NCBI RefSeq assembly: GCF_009727055.1
Contig: NC_052350.1
Span: forward strand, 19,003,789 to 19,067,788
DNA: 64,000 nucleotides
Direction: 5' to 3'
Origin: Benincasa hispida
Lineage: Eukaryota; Streptophyta; Magnoliopsida; Cucurbitales; Cucurbitaceae
Made by a program: the position numbers and the translations under genes. Shown in pieces: positions 1 through 10,085 of this stretch (positions are counted from its first letter, which is position 1; every line of letters starts with the position of its first letter). The notes under the pieces were generated by a model. It was not told the DNA's origin. It searched no databases and saw nothing but the letters and a program-made list of their open reading frames with translations.

Positions 1-731
1 TCTCGATTGGACACTTCGGCCTGACCATTCGTCTGCAGATGGTATGCGGTGGCTACTTTGTGGAGAATGTTATATTTACGCAATAGTTCCTTGACAGTAT
101 GATTGACAAAGTGAGACCCTTCATCACTTATTATGGCACGTGGGGTGCCAAAACGAGTGAAGATGTTTTTCTTCAGGAAGTGAGAGATTACCGCCACATC
201 ACTTGCGGCGCATGCCACTGCCTCTACCCACTTGGCTACATAGTCAATGGCTAATAAAATATAATTTTTACCATTCGATGGAGGGAATGGTCCCATGAAG
301 TCGATACCCCATATGTCGAACAACTCAAGCTCCAAGATGATGTTCATAGGTATTGCATGTTTCCATGAAATGTTACCTGTGCGTTGGCACTGATCACACT
401 TCATCACGTAGTCAGCTGCATCCTTAAACAATGTTAGCCAAAAGAATCCACTTTGTAAAACCTTAGCTGCGGTGTGATGTCCTCCAAAGTGTCCACCATA
501 AGGTGAGTCGTGACATTGCGATAATATGCGTTGTTGAGCAGCATTTGGTATGTATAGTCGCAGAATTTGGTCTTCCCCCCTTTTATACAGATTCGACTAA
601 TCCCAGAACTATGATTTGCATTCTATCTTGAACCTTCTCTTCTGGTGGTTAGTATAATCCTCTGGAAATTTCTTGCAAACCAGATAGTTGACTATGTCAG
701 CGTACCATGGCAATTCTTCAATGTGGAACAG
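1..731 (-). pseudogene. gypsy integrase domain (partial)
   Basis: Integrase inserts the reverse-transcribed DNA into the genome. A long open stretch runs from about 590 to base 1 on the minus strand. It shows a zinc-binding H-H-C-C region ([13 protein letters not shown] followed by CDQC) and the three catalytic acids in context: WGIDFMGPF (D), IISDEGSHF (D) and [10 protein letters not shown] (E). Upstream, between 731 and 590, the frame follows RNase H through an in-frame TAG and then further stops, so it could not be made as one polyprotein with the RT. The protein is cut by the window edge just after the catalytic glutamate. It is best read as a decayed pol 3' part. Confidence 0.85.
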
Positions 732-1064
732 CTACTCATTTGGGAACACCGCATTCACCTCTGACTCATTGCGGTCAACCTCAAGGTTTTTTAATCTGGA
801 CAAGTGATCTGCAACTTCGTTCTCCATCCTCTTGCGATCAATTATTTCTACGTCAAATTCCTGGAGGAGGAGAACCCATCTGATCAATCTCGGCTTCGCG
901 TCTTTTTTTGTCATTAAATACTTTATCGCCGAATGATCAGTATGGATGAGCACTTTTGTTCCCAGCAGATACATTCTAAATTTTTCCAACGCAAAAATTA
1001 CCGCAAGTAGCTCCTTTTCTGTGGTGGTGTAATTAGTCTGAGCAAGATTCATCGTCTTACTCAC
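732..1064 (-). pseudogene. gypsy RNase H domain
   Basis: This is a 110-residue open stretch matching the RNase H part of plant gypsy pol. RNase H degrades RNA in the RNA-DNA hybrid during reverse transcription. Visible motifs are [16 protein letters not shown] near the start, [18 protein letters not shown] in the middle and [11 protein letters not shown] near the end. It follows the RT at 1143-2060 in minus-strand order but is in a separate frame segment, and it ends at a TAG after which integrase-like coding continues. It is a pol fragment rather than an independent gene. Confidence 0.85.
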
Positions 1065-1142
1065 ATATGCAATGAGATGTAAGATTGTTTTTCTCTTCTG
1101 TGCCAGAGCTGCTCACATCACATACCCGTTTGCATCGCACAT

Positions 1143-2060
1143 TTATTCAAAAGGAAGTGTCCAATCAGGTGCGATAAACATGAGCGCGGTTGTCAACGCA
1201 TTCTTCAAAATCCTGAATGCGTTGAGGCAATTGTTGTCGAAATAAAATTTTCTGTCAGCCTCCATCAACGCACTCAGCGATCGTGCTATTTTTGAAAAGT
1301 CCTTGACAAAGCGTCTATAGAATCCGGCATGCCCCAAGAAACTTCTTACAGCCTTCACACTTGTTGGAGGTGGAAGTTTTTGAATTGCTTCTATTTTTGT
1401 TTCATCCACCTCCAACCCGTCCCGAGAAACCTTGTGCCCCAACATGATGCCCTCTTTTACCATAAAATGGCATTTTTCCCAGTTAAAAACGAGACTCGTC
1501 TCCTTGCATCTTTTCAGTATCTTCTCCGGGTTGGCCAGACAGACTTCATAGGTGTGCCCATAGACAGAGAAGTCGTCCATGAAGATTTCAATAGAGTCCT
1601 CAAGATAGTCTAAAAAGATGGCCATCATGCACATTTGGAACGTGCTTGGCGCATTGTAGAGGCCGAACAGCATGCAGCGAAAAGTAAAAAGTCCCATATG
1701 GGCAAATGAATGTGGTCTTGTCCTGATCTTCTAGAGCAATCATAATCTGGTTATACCCGACATAGCCATCCAGAAAGCAGTAAAAGTCATTTCCGGCTAG
1801 ACGATCTAGCATTTGGTCAATGAACGGTAGAGGAAAATGATCTTTCTTCGTTGTCGCATTTAGCTTGCGGTAGTCCATGCAAATACGCCACCCAGTGACA
1901 GTTCTTTGCGTATCGGCTCATTATTCTCATTGGGGACTACCGTCATGCCGCCTTTTTTCGGCACACACTGCACGGGGCTGACCCACTTGTTGTCTGCTAT
2001 CGGATAAATAATGCCCACATCTAACCACTTAATGATCTCCTTTTTAACGACCTCTTTCAT
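1143..2060 (-). pseudogene. gypsy reverse transcriptase, frameshifted
   Basis: Three overlapping open pieces (2060-1860, 1878-1600 and 1697-1143) together cover a gypsy RT. The first holds MKEVVKKEIIKWLDVGIIYP and VSPVQCVPKKGGM. The second holds MDYRKLNA and the palm motif FLDGYVGYNQI. The third holds the catalytic FMDDFSVYG and the downstream RSFLGHAGFYRRF block. The frame changes at about 1870 and again between 1700 and 1600, so no full-length RT can be translated. The catalytic aspartates are still readable (FLDG and FMDD). Confidence 0.88.
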
Positions 2061-2611
2061 CGCAGGGTTGAGTCTGTGCTGATGTTCGATCGTTGCCTTG
2101 TGGTCTTCTTCGAGACGAATGCGGGGCTAATTCCTCGATGTCTGCGAGCGTCGAGCCAATTGCTCACACATGTTTTCTTAGAATGCTCATCAACGCATTC
2201 TTCTGGTCTTCATTAAGTTCCGAGGAAATAATTACTGGCAGCTTCTCATTCTGCCCCAAAAATGCATACTTTAAGTGGTTCGGCAGGGTCTTCAATTCCA
2301 TTATTGGTGGTTCTACTAAGGACGGTTGCATTGTTTTTCTTTCTTCTTTTTCTGTTGACTCATTTTCTTGGGTTGCGATCATTTCAACTTCCTTGTTTGT
2401 TTTTTTTATGATCGCATTATATGCAGCAATGGATGTGCTTGCATCATCTTCTTCATTCTCTTTGTTAAGCTTTTCTTCTTCAGTCAAATTCTGGTCGTTG
2501 TCAGAGTCATGTAGGTCTTCTTCGTCAGGAAACTTCATGGCACAGATTATGTCGAACTTGAGCTTTTCTCCATTTATATGCAGCAAAAGGAGCAATCTTT
2601 CGGCGTCTCGG
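2061..2611 (-). pseudogene. gypsy protease tail and protease-RT linker
   Basis: An open stretch at 2595-2164 starts inside the end of the aspartic protease (HINGEKLKFDI) and continues as the acidic linker that precedes RT in Athila-like pol (PPIMELKTLPNHLKYAFLG, then LPVIISSELNEDQKNAL). Between 2163 and 2061 the same coding continues in shifted frames towards the RT start. The protease active-site motif is missing because the coding stops abruptly at about 2611, where LTR sequence begins. Confidence 0.7.
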
Positions 2612-3252
2612 CTCTTCTCTTGCTCTGCCTTAAAACAAAAAGGAAAACTATGGACACGGCTAAACTATGGGAAAATTCTCTAAGTGTTCGAACTTCTTTT
2701 CATAAGGTTGCCTTTGGTATTTATAGAGCCTTCGGGGTGAAAGACGGTTTCTTTCTTATGAATGCATGGATGGGGTGGCTTTAATTCTCTGACTGATATG
2801 GCGAATATTTGTCACCGAAAAGCTGAGTGTAGTTGTTATCGTTAGCGGCTTGTCAACTTAATTCGGATTCGACCATCATCAGCTTTCTGTCCCATTGTGA
2901 TTAATTATGCCTTTCACCAGATGCGCCCACCAAGTTGCGGCGACTCTATGCGGCAATCCTTCTTGAGCAGATGTTTGCAAGCACAAAATCACTGCAAAGC
3001 CTTGCCTGGGTAATGCTGCGCTCGTCCGTTAATTTCTTGTGGATCGCGCTTTTCGCCTTGCGTCAACGCATGTTCCTGCATAAAATACAAAAATTAACTT
3101 TTTCTATGCTATGAACACCATGGCCGACCGCAATGCCTATGACTTAAATGCTTTTTGGACGCAAAAATCTATAACAATATTTTATCAATGCAAAGTCAGC
3201 ATTGTTTAAGGAACTTTTGCACTGTTAATAACGTGCATTTCTGTCCGTTATA
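2612..3252 (-). repeat. gypsy 5' LTR remnant
   Basis: This segment aligns over its length with the gypsy LTR at about 14493-15110. Shared blocks include TTGGTATTTATAG, AACTTAATTYGGATTCGAC, a GCGGCGAT block and GATAACGTGCAT at the outer end. In minus orientation the LTR begins near TATAACGG at 3252, against TGATAACGG in the other copy. Compared with the 843-bp copy, about 225 bp at the inner end is missing. Confidence 0.75.
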
Positions 3253-5057
3253 CCTAGCAAAGAGTTTTTGTATATGAATCTGACCATAAGTTGTTCAACT
3301 GTCTTCCGTTATATAACCATCATTCATGATAGAGACTTCACTTCACTAGGATGGACCATCGGTAACACATGACCATTAATCCTAAAGTTTGAGGTTGAGA
3401 ACTCCCTGCCATTGAGGGCCGGTCCTTTGATTTTGTATGGGTGGCAGTGGCCAGGTCGCCGATTCCAAACCTACCTTTTATTTTTTTTTTTAGGGTTGTC
3501 CTGATTTGGGAGCTGAGAACTCAGCTGCTACAAGATGAAATTCACTCCTTCCTCGGGCAGGGGTAAGTTAGGATAGATATGCTCCTCTTTAAGGGCTGAT
3601 TTTGAGGCTGAAACGAGTGTGCGCGCACCACATCTTTTCTGAGCCCGAGAGGTGTTTTCACCATAGGTTGGGACCTATTTTGTATTGTTCATTAGAGGAA
3701 TCAATGATACTTAAGGAGTGAGTTGTTAACCTAAGGGCATAACCATAATTTTGGCCGCCAGCTGTTACTTAGGAGCAACTGTGAAGGTTCATTCATACTC
3801 ATTATTGGTTATATCTTGATAGACCACAGAAATTATAATCTGTTGGTAAGACAAGTGTTCAACTGTTGGTCTTTTAGTGGAATGCCTGATAGTTAACGGA
3901 TGGTGGATCTCATGACTTAAAGAGTTTTATGTCAGGTATTCAACGTACCGTTGGAGTCTTCGAGCCACCAGGTCCATTAGGTCCCCTTCGGTAGTTGGAT
4001 AAAGTCGAGAACCAGTATTTGGGTTAATTTGAAATGTTCAAATTGACAAGAGGAAGTTCGGTTATATATGATATAATTGGACTGGTTAATTATATATGAT
4101 TAATTGGCAAATGTATTGAGATACATTATTTTGGAGGAAACTAGATATAAAATATGATTTATATCAAGTAAGGAGAAAATACTATAGTAGATATGTGATA
4201 TCAAACTATAGGATAAAAATATAATATGATTATATTAATTAATTAATTAGTTGGTTAATTATATGATAATTAATCCAATTTTCATGTTCGAAAGTGGTAT
4301 GGCAACGTCGGTTATGGTAACCGATGGGTTAAAATGAAAAATGTTTTCATTTTTGAATCGTGCAATCGATAGTCTGGTCGTTTGCCCAAAAGATTTCGTG
4401 AAGCGCGCATTGTTGAAATAAAATGATCGCTCGAGAGCCTATACGATAGTCGCTTCTCCGCCTAAACGATTGTCCACCTCGCGCTAAACGATTGCACACT
4501 ATCGCCTATACGATCGGATAGTTTCTCGAAACGATCGTATAGTGTGCCGGTTTTACTAAATGATTGTGTATCTTTTCCTAAATGAACGTTTAATAAATCC
4601 TACACGATCATGTAGCTCCTCTAGACGATAAGCATTTCTGCTATGCGATAGCGGCCTTCACCCTTCTACTTGCTTATCGACTACACGATTCGTATTTCCT
4701 CCATCCTCTACCAAATTCACCAAAGCCCACCCTTTGAGTTTTCACTCCGAGAATACCTGGGGCTCTTTAGTGGTGGTGTCGTCCCCGTTGTGGTCGTGAG
4801 TTCGTGTTAATCGTGCTGCTGCAATCGAGTTTTTGCCAGGCATTGGAAGATCACTGGAGGGCTCCGCTGTGTTGGAGTTCCGAAGATTGAAGATTGTCTT
4901 CAACTAGTATGGAACTCTATCCCTTTATGTTATTTTTTGTTAGTAGCATACCTATTTGCATAACTGTATGTGTTTAATGTATAATGTTATATTTCGGTCA
5001 TGGTGAGATGGAGCGATCTGAACGCGCTCATGGACCTTTTAGATATGAGATCCTTCA
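3253..5057 (+). repeat. Angela-like copia LTR, 3' part (family I)
   Basis: This is the right-hand part of a roughly 2-kb LTR like those at 6536-8532 and 31021-32963. It shares ordered blocks with them: GGATGACCAT near 3345, GGTCCTTTGATTT near 3421, CTCACTCC-type blocks near 3540, TTGTTCATTAGAGGAATCA near 3687, GGATGGTGGATCTC near 3900, and a 3' end of the form ...ATCCTTCA. The left ~250 bp is displaced by the gypsy element at 1-3252. The LTR is inserted in the Copia-A integrase, whose coding resumes at 5058. A 5' partner lies outside the window, so solo LTR versus full element cannot be decided. Confidence 0.8.
4420..4690 (+). repeat. ACGATCG dyad-motif cluster in LTR
   Basis: About a dozen degenerate copies of a semi-palindrome close to CTAWACGATCGYRTAG, spaced roughly 15-30 bp. 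Examples are CTATACGATCGGATAG near 4501 and AAACGATCGTATAG near 4530. The same motif clusters occur at 7911-8110 and 8820-9430. Confidence 0.8.
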
Positions 5058-5408
5058 GACATAAACAGATGTAAGGGTAACCTTACCTCAAAACATCTCA
5101 GGGGAAGATGCAGAGAGAAATTGAGTGCAAATAGAATCAAGAATATGACGATATTTTTACTTGGCTTGATCATTTTTCTGAGAGGTATAAGGACATGAAC
5201 ATTGGACAAGAGTATCCTATTGTGTGAGGAAAGAAAAAAGGTGAGAGTTCTTATACTCCATTGCATTATCGGTACGAAGAATTCTTATGTTTCGAGAAAA
5301 CTGAGTAGGAACCATTTTGGCAAACTCAATGTAGATCTGGGGTAAGGAGGAACGACTCCTAAGAAAATATATCCAGGTAAAATGAGAGTGGTCATTAATA
5401 AATAACAC
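5058..5408 (-). pseudogene. Copia-A integrase core fragment
   Basis: Two frames cover the copia integrase core. The first (5408-5217) contains FINDHSHFTWIYFLRSRS and the second catalytic aspartate in ILRTDNAMEY. The second, in a shifted frame, carries the decayed TSQQNG..ERKHRHI-type region that holds the catalytic glutamate in intact copia elements. Coding is cut at 5058 by the insertion of a family I LTR. No RT of this element is visible in the window. Confidence 0.75.
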
Positions 5409-5414
5409 AGAATA

Positions 5415-5645
5415 TCAACAAATATTTACTGTAGGAGTAGGGGCAGAACCCCAATTATCAAAATGAATTAGACCAAATGGTGTATCACATAATGACGCTG
5501 AAGTAGAAAAAGATAAAGCAGCTTGCTTTGTAAGTTTGCAATGTAAACAGTCAAATGAACGAAATTGAGAAACATTATTCAAAATACCAACTAAAATTAA
5601 ATCACAAAGTTTATCAAGAAAGCATGACCAAGACGAAAATGTCAC
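5415..5645 (-). pseudogene. Copia-A GAG-pre-integrase domain
   Basis: This is a 76-residue open piece with the C-x2-C of the pre-integrase zinc-finger region (FDCLHCKLTKQAAL) followed by the DTPFGLIHFDNWG block that begins the integrase core. It lies between the gag/protease part at 5832-6535 and the integrase core at 5058-5408, in the correct minus-strand order. A 55-bp tandem duplication (5610-5719) interrupts the coding just upstream. Confidence 0.72.
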
Positions 5646-5723
5646 TGATATGTATTGATATCAGTTTATCAGAAAAGCATGACCAAGACAAAGATGTCAC
5701 TGATATGTATCGATATCAGTGAC
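5610..5723. repeat. 55-bp tandem duplication containing an 11-bp hairpin
   Basis: Two adjacent 55-bp units, 5610-5664 and 5665-5719, differ at only a few bases. The second ends in a perfect inverted repeat: arm GTCACTGATAT (5696-5706), six-base loop, complementary arm (5713-5723). The first copy keeps a shorter version of the same hairpin. Confidence 0.85.
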
Positions 5724-5831
5724 AACAACCGAAATAGACAGGAGAACGGGTGGCTGAAAAAACACGAGCTCAAATAATCTTCCTACCTTGCGACCCGTGC
5801 CAATTGTTTGACCTATCTACAGATCCTGAAC

Positions 5832-6535
5832 CTAACAACCATAAGGTGAAAAGAAAATGATTAGTCTTAGGTCACACAGCTGACCAACAGAGACAAGATT
5901 AAAAGTTAGATTGGGAACATGATAAGTATTAGAAAGGTTTATGGTTGGTGTATTAATAGTGTCAATATGAGAAATAGTCATGTGGATACCATCAGTTGAA
6001 TGAACTAGAGGAAGAGATTTGACATGGATGGAGGAGGACAACAATGTTATATTTGAGGTTATATGATTGCAACATGCTGAGTCAATGAGCCAAGATGTAC
6101 CTGGAGTGACAACCAGAGCAAGGGAATTGGAAGATAGCACTTGTTTGAGTAAATCCAGAAGGTCACTAATCTGGGGACTCGGAGGGATGGAATACATTGC
6201 ATCAAAAGAGGTGGCAACAACAACAACAAATGGAAAGCCAATTTTAGAAGAACTCTTTGACTTAGTGGTGTAACCTGGGGGATGAGATGGCCAAGTAGGA
6301 CATTTGTTCAAAATATGACCACGCTTGTGGCAATACCTGCACTCAATGGTAGGAAAATTAGCAAACTTATGACTATACAGTTTACAATTTTTGCAAAAAG
6401 TTGACTCAGTTGGAAAACGTAGATGAGTGGATACGAGAGCAACATCAGATGAAAGAACAGAAGAGGGTAGCCCAAGTCTTTTCTCCTCAAAGAGAATTTC
6501 CTGGATAACAGCGTCGAGAGATGGCAAAGGGTTGT
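5832..6535 (-). pseudogene. Copia-A gag C-terminus and protease
   Basis: The open stretch 6527-5832 reads from the end of the gag capsid region (PSLDAVIQEILFEEKRLGLP) through a retroviral-type zinc knuckle, C-x2-C-x4-H-x4-C (CRYCHKRGHILNKC), to the aspartic protease motif WLIDSACCNHIT. In the family the motif is D-S-G; here the glycine is an alanine, which probably inactivates it. The piece ends with the YHVPNLTFNLVSVGQL block typical of copia protease. It is cut at 6535 by insertion of Copia-C1; the upstream gag continues at 15540. Confidence 0.82.
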
Positions 6536-7523
6536 TGTTGGGATTGGTGTCCTAAATCTCCTGGTAGGCTCGTAGTTTATAAACATTCTGTAAACATATT
6601 GTATTAATATAATAAGTGTTATTTTATAAGCATTTATTTAATCCAATAAACTAAGATCCGTGGTTATTTTTTGTAACTTAAGCATGTATGTAGAGACATA
6701 CAAGTGGATTATGTCTTAAATAATAATCTAAATGGTCTGATCCTGACCATTCATGTGGAGACATGCGAGCGGGGGTATCCTATACAAAGAGTTCATAACA
6801 AAGAGTTCATATAAGACCGGACCACGAAATGATTAGTCTCAGAATGTCGTTGATAATTGAGACTTACATTTCACTAGAATGACCATAGATGACATGACCT
6901 TAATCCTGAGTGAGTTAGGAACTCCTGCTCATGAGGGCGATCCTTTGATTTGTATGGGTGAGATGGCCATGCCAACTCTACAAGCCTACCATTTTGGGAA
7001 TTCTTCTGATTGGGGAGCTGGGAACTTAGCTACACAAGATGGAATTCACTCCTTCCCCAAAGTAGGGGTAAGTAGATAAATTGTTCCTTAAGGACTGCCT
7101 CCGAGTCTTGAACATAGTGGTCATTCCCTCTCTTGGAAAGAGAGAACTCAGTCATAGTGGGACTATGACTTATTGTTCATTAGAGAAATCAGTGGTACTT
7201 AAGGAGTTAGATGTAATTATAGGGGCAAAACGGTAAATTGGCCCAATTGTACTTACGAGTAATTTGTGAAGGGTCATCGCATTGTTGATTGGTTATATAG
7301 ACACAAAAATATATTTGTAGTACGAAGAGTGCAGTTGTCAGCCTTTAGTGGAGTGACCGACAATTAACGGATGGTGGATCTCGTAGTTAAAAAGTTTAGT
7401 CAGTTATTCACATACCATTGGAGCTTCAAGTTACAGGTCCATTAGGCCCCTTTAGTAGCTCAATGGGTTCAAGCTGAGAATCAAATTTTGGGTTAGTTTG
7501 AAATGTTCAAATTAACAAGAGAA

Positions 7524-7638
7524 AATTTGATTATATATGATATAATTAAATTAATTCAATTATATGTGATATAATTGATATGATATATTTGATATATTAT
7601 TTGATTGGAGGAATTAATATAAATATGATTTATATTAA
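7524..7638 (+). repeat. three LTR palindromes with ATG/GTG/ATG centres
   Basis: Three consecutive inverted repeats with 3-base centres: 7524-7552 (centre ATG at 7537-7539, one G-T pair), 7556-7578 (centre GTG at 7566-7568, arm CAATTATAT) and 7614-7638 (centre ATG at 7625-7627, arm TTAATATAAAT). All arms are essentially perfectly complementary. Confidence 0.85.
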
Positions 7639-7910
7639 ATACCATAAAATAGAAAAAGAACTATGGTTTATATGTTGCATATGATGCAATTAAAATTATT
7701 GGTTATAAATATAATATTATAAGTTAGTTATTATATTTATTTATAATATATTAATTATGTGATAATTAATTATTCTTTTTCTTAATAACAAACTTGAATG
7801 AGAGGTTATTTGTGGTTTATGGTGAGTGTGACATAAAAAAGGAAAATGGTTTTCCAAATTAAAAAAAAAAAAGAGATCGATGATTCATTTGTATTGCCTC
7901 ACAAAATGAA

Positions 7911-8110
7911 AAACTATCGAGTAAAAGAGTTTTACTAAACGATAGTATCTCACAGCCTAAACGATCAAGTATCGAGTTTACTATACGATAGTTACTTTTT
8001 GCTATACGATCGATAGCAAGTCTATACGATAGGCTTCTTCTTCTACACGATCGAGTATTAGGTCTATATGATAGACTTCCTTCTTCTGTTGCATACTCGA
8101 TCGTCTACTC
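7911..8110 (+). repeat. ACGATCG dyad-motif cluster in C1 5' LTR
   Basis: Roughly ten degenerate copies of the CTAWACGATCGYRTAG dyad in 200 bp, for example CTAAACGATCAAG, CTATACGATCGATAG and CTACACGATCGAG. It occupies the same LTR position as the cluster at 4420-4690. Confidence 0.8.
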
Positions 8111-8534
8111 GATCATTCGCTTCCTCCATTCCTCTATCCAAATTCATACAGAGCCAACAACTCTTGGATTCTCACACCAAGAATACCAAGGTAACTCTCG
8201 TGGTGGTGTTCTAGTTCTGTTCGAGGGTTGAGGATCAAGTTGTACTCGATTGTGATCGAGGTTCATCCAATTGCTCGTTGAGATTGACTTCTGATCGTTG
8301 CGTTCGAGTTCGTGCTGTTGGATGAGTTGTTGAACGATCGAGGGATACTTGAAGAAAGACTTCTTGAAAGGTATTGCATACTCTATCCCTTGTTTATTCT
8401 TAAAAGAAACATGCTGTAATTTACTTGTTATGCATAATATGTTCTTCTATGCTGGAATTTTTTGTGTTCTTTCTCAATGTAGTTTGGAACGATCCACTTC
8501 CGCTCACTGGTTCTCTATTTAGAGTTCCTTCAAT

Positions 8535-8550
8535 TGGTATCAAAGTCAGG
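8535..8550 (+). other. Copia-C1 primer binding site
   Basis: TGGTATCAAAGTCAGG lies two bases after the 5' LTR end. It resembles the initiator-methionine tRNA primer site TGGTATCAGAGC used by plant copia elements, with one change (A for G). Confidence 0.9.
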
Positions 8551-8819
8551 TTGTTCTGATATTCCAAATTCCATTGTTGTATTTAAGAGTTAAATGTGTT
8601 TGTGGATGTGTTGATGGATGTTTACGGGATGATTGCATCTGTTTAAAGCTTTCTTTTAGTTTACAAAGTGTTAATTTGTAAGGGCCCCTATGTTTTTGGG
8701 CATAATTAACAAGCAATCGAGTATGTAATCAAGTCTTTATTTGTGTTTGAGTCGTTTGTGATGAGGCTTCAAAGACACATGGAGATGTTGTTTGCTTCAA
8801 GAAAGAAGACCAAAGGTGG

Positions 8820-9430
8820 GTCGCATCGTGTAGCTCAGGCTAAATGATCATTTAGATTTGGCTAAACGATCGTGTAGAAAAGTTCTACTCGATCGTATAG
8901 TATTTACTAAACGATCGCATGGCTGATGCTAAACGATCAAGTAAAGAGTTTGCTCGATTGTGTTGCGTTGGCTGCTCGATCGCGTAGACGCTTGGGGTAA
9001 ACAATCGCATAGAGTATATGATACATGACGCATGGNCTCGATTGTGTTGCGTTGGCTGCTCGATCGCGTAGACGCTTGGGGTAAACAATCGCATAGAGTA
9101 TATGATACATGACGCATGGTAGGCGCGCGCACTAAACGATCGCGTAATCCAGCATGCTTCATCGCATAGTCACTGACTGCTCGATCACTCGATATGATAT
9201 ACTCAACGCTTGCTCCTCGATCCTTTAGACGATCATGTTTCATCCCATAGTTATTGTCTACTCGATTGTCTCGGCATGTGTTACTCGATGTACGTTGCAC
9301 AATCGCGTGGCTTTAATGCTTCATTGCATAGTTAAAAGGCACTCGATACATGCTACATCATCGTTTATACTCGATCAGTGTTACTAGACGATCACAAAGA
9401 GCTGTTACATGATCAAAGACATGACGCTTC
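8820..9430 (+). repeat. dense ACGATCG dyad array in the C1 leader
   Basis: About 25 degenerate copies of a motif near CTAAACGATCGCRTAG or CTRCTCGATCGYRTAG occur in 600 bp, spaced about 15-35 bp, for example at 8858, 8884, 8905, 8929, 8973, 9131, 9177 and 9380. The same motif is in the LTRs at 4420-4690 and 7911-8110. Nothing in this stretch codes for protein. Confidence 0.8.
8953..9119. other. single N flanked by two identical 83-bp copies
   Basis: Bases 8953-9035 and 9037-9119 are identical, and the only ambiguous base in the window (N) sits between them at 9036. This is the pattern expected where two contigs that overlap by 83 bp were joined with a placeholder instead of being merged. Confidence 0.9.
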
Positions 9431-9643
9431 ACCCGACAATTCAAGACCCGGTTCGCTTGTTTGAACTGGTTGACTCGATGATCTTTATAATAGATAGCTT
9501 TTCTTTTCTGGTTTTGAGGCTAATTATCCCGGTCCATCAATTTTATTTAATGTACATGAGATGTATGTTAGTTTATATGCCATAATGTATGACATATAGA
9601 TTTAAAACTCACCTTAGGTTATGCATTTTATTCATGCATCATC

Positions 9644-9987
9644 TTTATATTATAAGAGTTATAATATAGAAGTTTGCATGATTGAATTACATTAAAGCAT
9701 GCTCTCACATCATATAATATAAGAGTTATAATATATGCATGCATTAAGCATATCCATGCATCATCTTTATATTATAAGTGTTATAGTATAAGGGTGTATG
9801 AGAACATGTATGCTTCGTTCATTACTTTGTTATATAAGAGTTATATAAAGTAGTAATGAATGAACATTGCATGAAGCATGCCACTTAGGTTTATTTATAA
9901 GAGTTATAAATGCCTTGTGGATGTGTTAGCTTAGCAATGTGGTTGATTTTGATTGTTTCATTTTTATAAGAGTTATAATTAATGAAA
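9644..9987 (+). repeat. array of six hairpins with a constant GAG-type centre (C1 leader)
   Basis: Six inverted repeats follow one another. All have the central sequence AA-GAG-TT (once AA-GTG-TT), but different arms: 9644-9670 (arm TATATTATAA), 9711-9737, 9765-9793 (GTG centre), 9818-9860 (8-bp stem, internal loop, 9-bp stem), 9887-9915 and 9956-9987. Stems are 8-17 bp with occasional mismatches or G-T pairs. The strings between them are unrelated, so this is not a simple tandem repeat. Confidence 0.85.
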
Positions 9988-10085
9988 TTAGAATTAAAAT
10001 CAATAACCAAGAGTTGCATGCAAACTTAGGTTTAATCGTATTTTTAAATAGTTTTAATATTTGATTGAGATAGATCTAAGATCAC

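Larger units (their letters stand above)
1..3252 (-). mobile_element. Ty3/gypsy element, Athila-like, truncated at window edge
   Basis: Read on the minus strand the order is LTR remnant (3252-2612), protease tail, reverse transcriptase, RNase H and integrase (to base 1), which is the Ty3/gypsy order. The RT wording, with the motifs DYRKLNA, DHFPLPFIDQML and VRSFLGHAGFYRRF, resembles the Athila/Tat branch; that lineage call is from memory of the family. Gag, the primer site, the N-terminal half of protease and the last part of the 5' LTR are absent, so the LTR runs directly into protease. Several stops and frameshifts break pol. The element sits inside a copia LTR whose right part resumes at 3253. 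The 3' LTR must lie left of the window. Confidence 0.85.
6536..8532 (+). repeat. Copia-C1 5' LTR (family I)
   Basis: Starts TGTTGGGATTGG and ends ...GAGTTCCTTCA, two bases before the primer site. The first ~280 bp match 13858 onwards, and the end matches 15111-15539. It lacks a ~100-bp block (around the GTAGATGGATAA region) that the 3' LTR and the other family I LTRs keep. Confidence 0.92.

Noticed and set aside
8820..9430. Regularly repeated ACGATCG strings that could suggest a CRISPR array
   Set aside because: Repeats are degenerate, short and unevenly spaced, there are no unique equal-length spacers, and the context is a plant retrotransposon leader.
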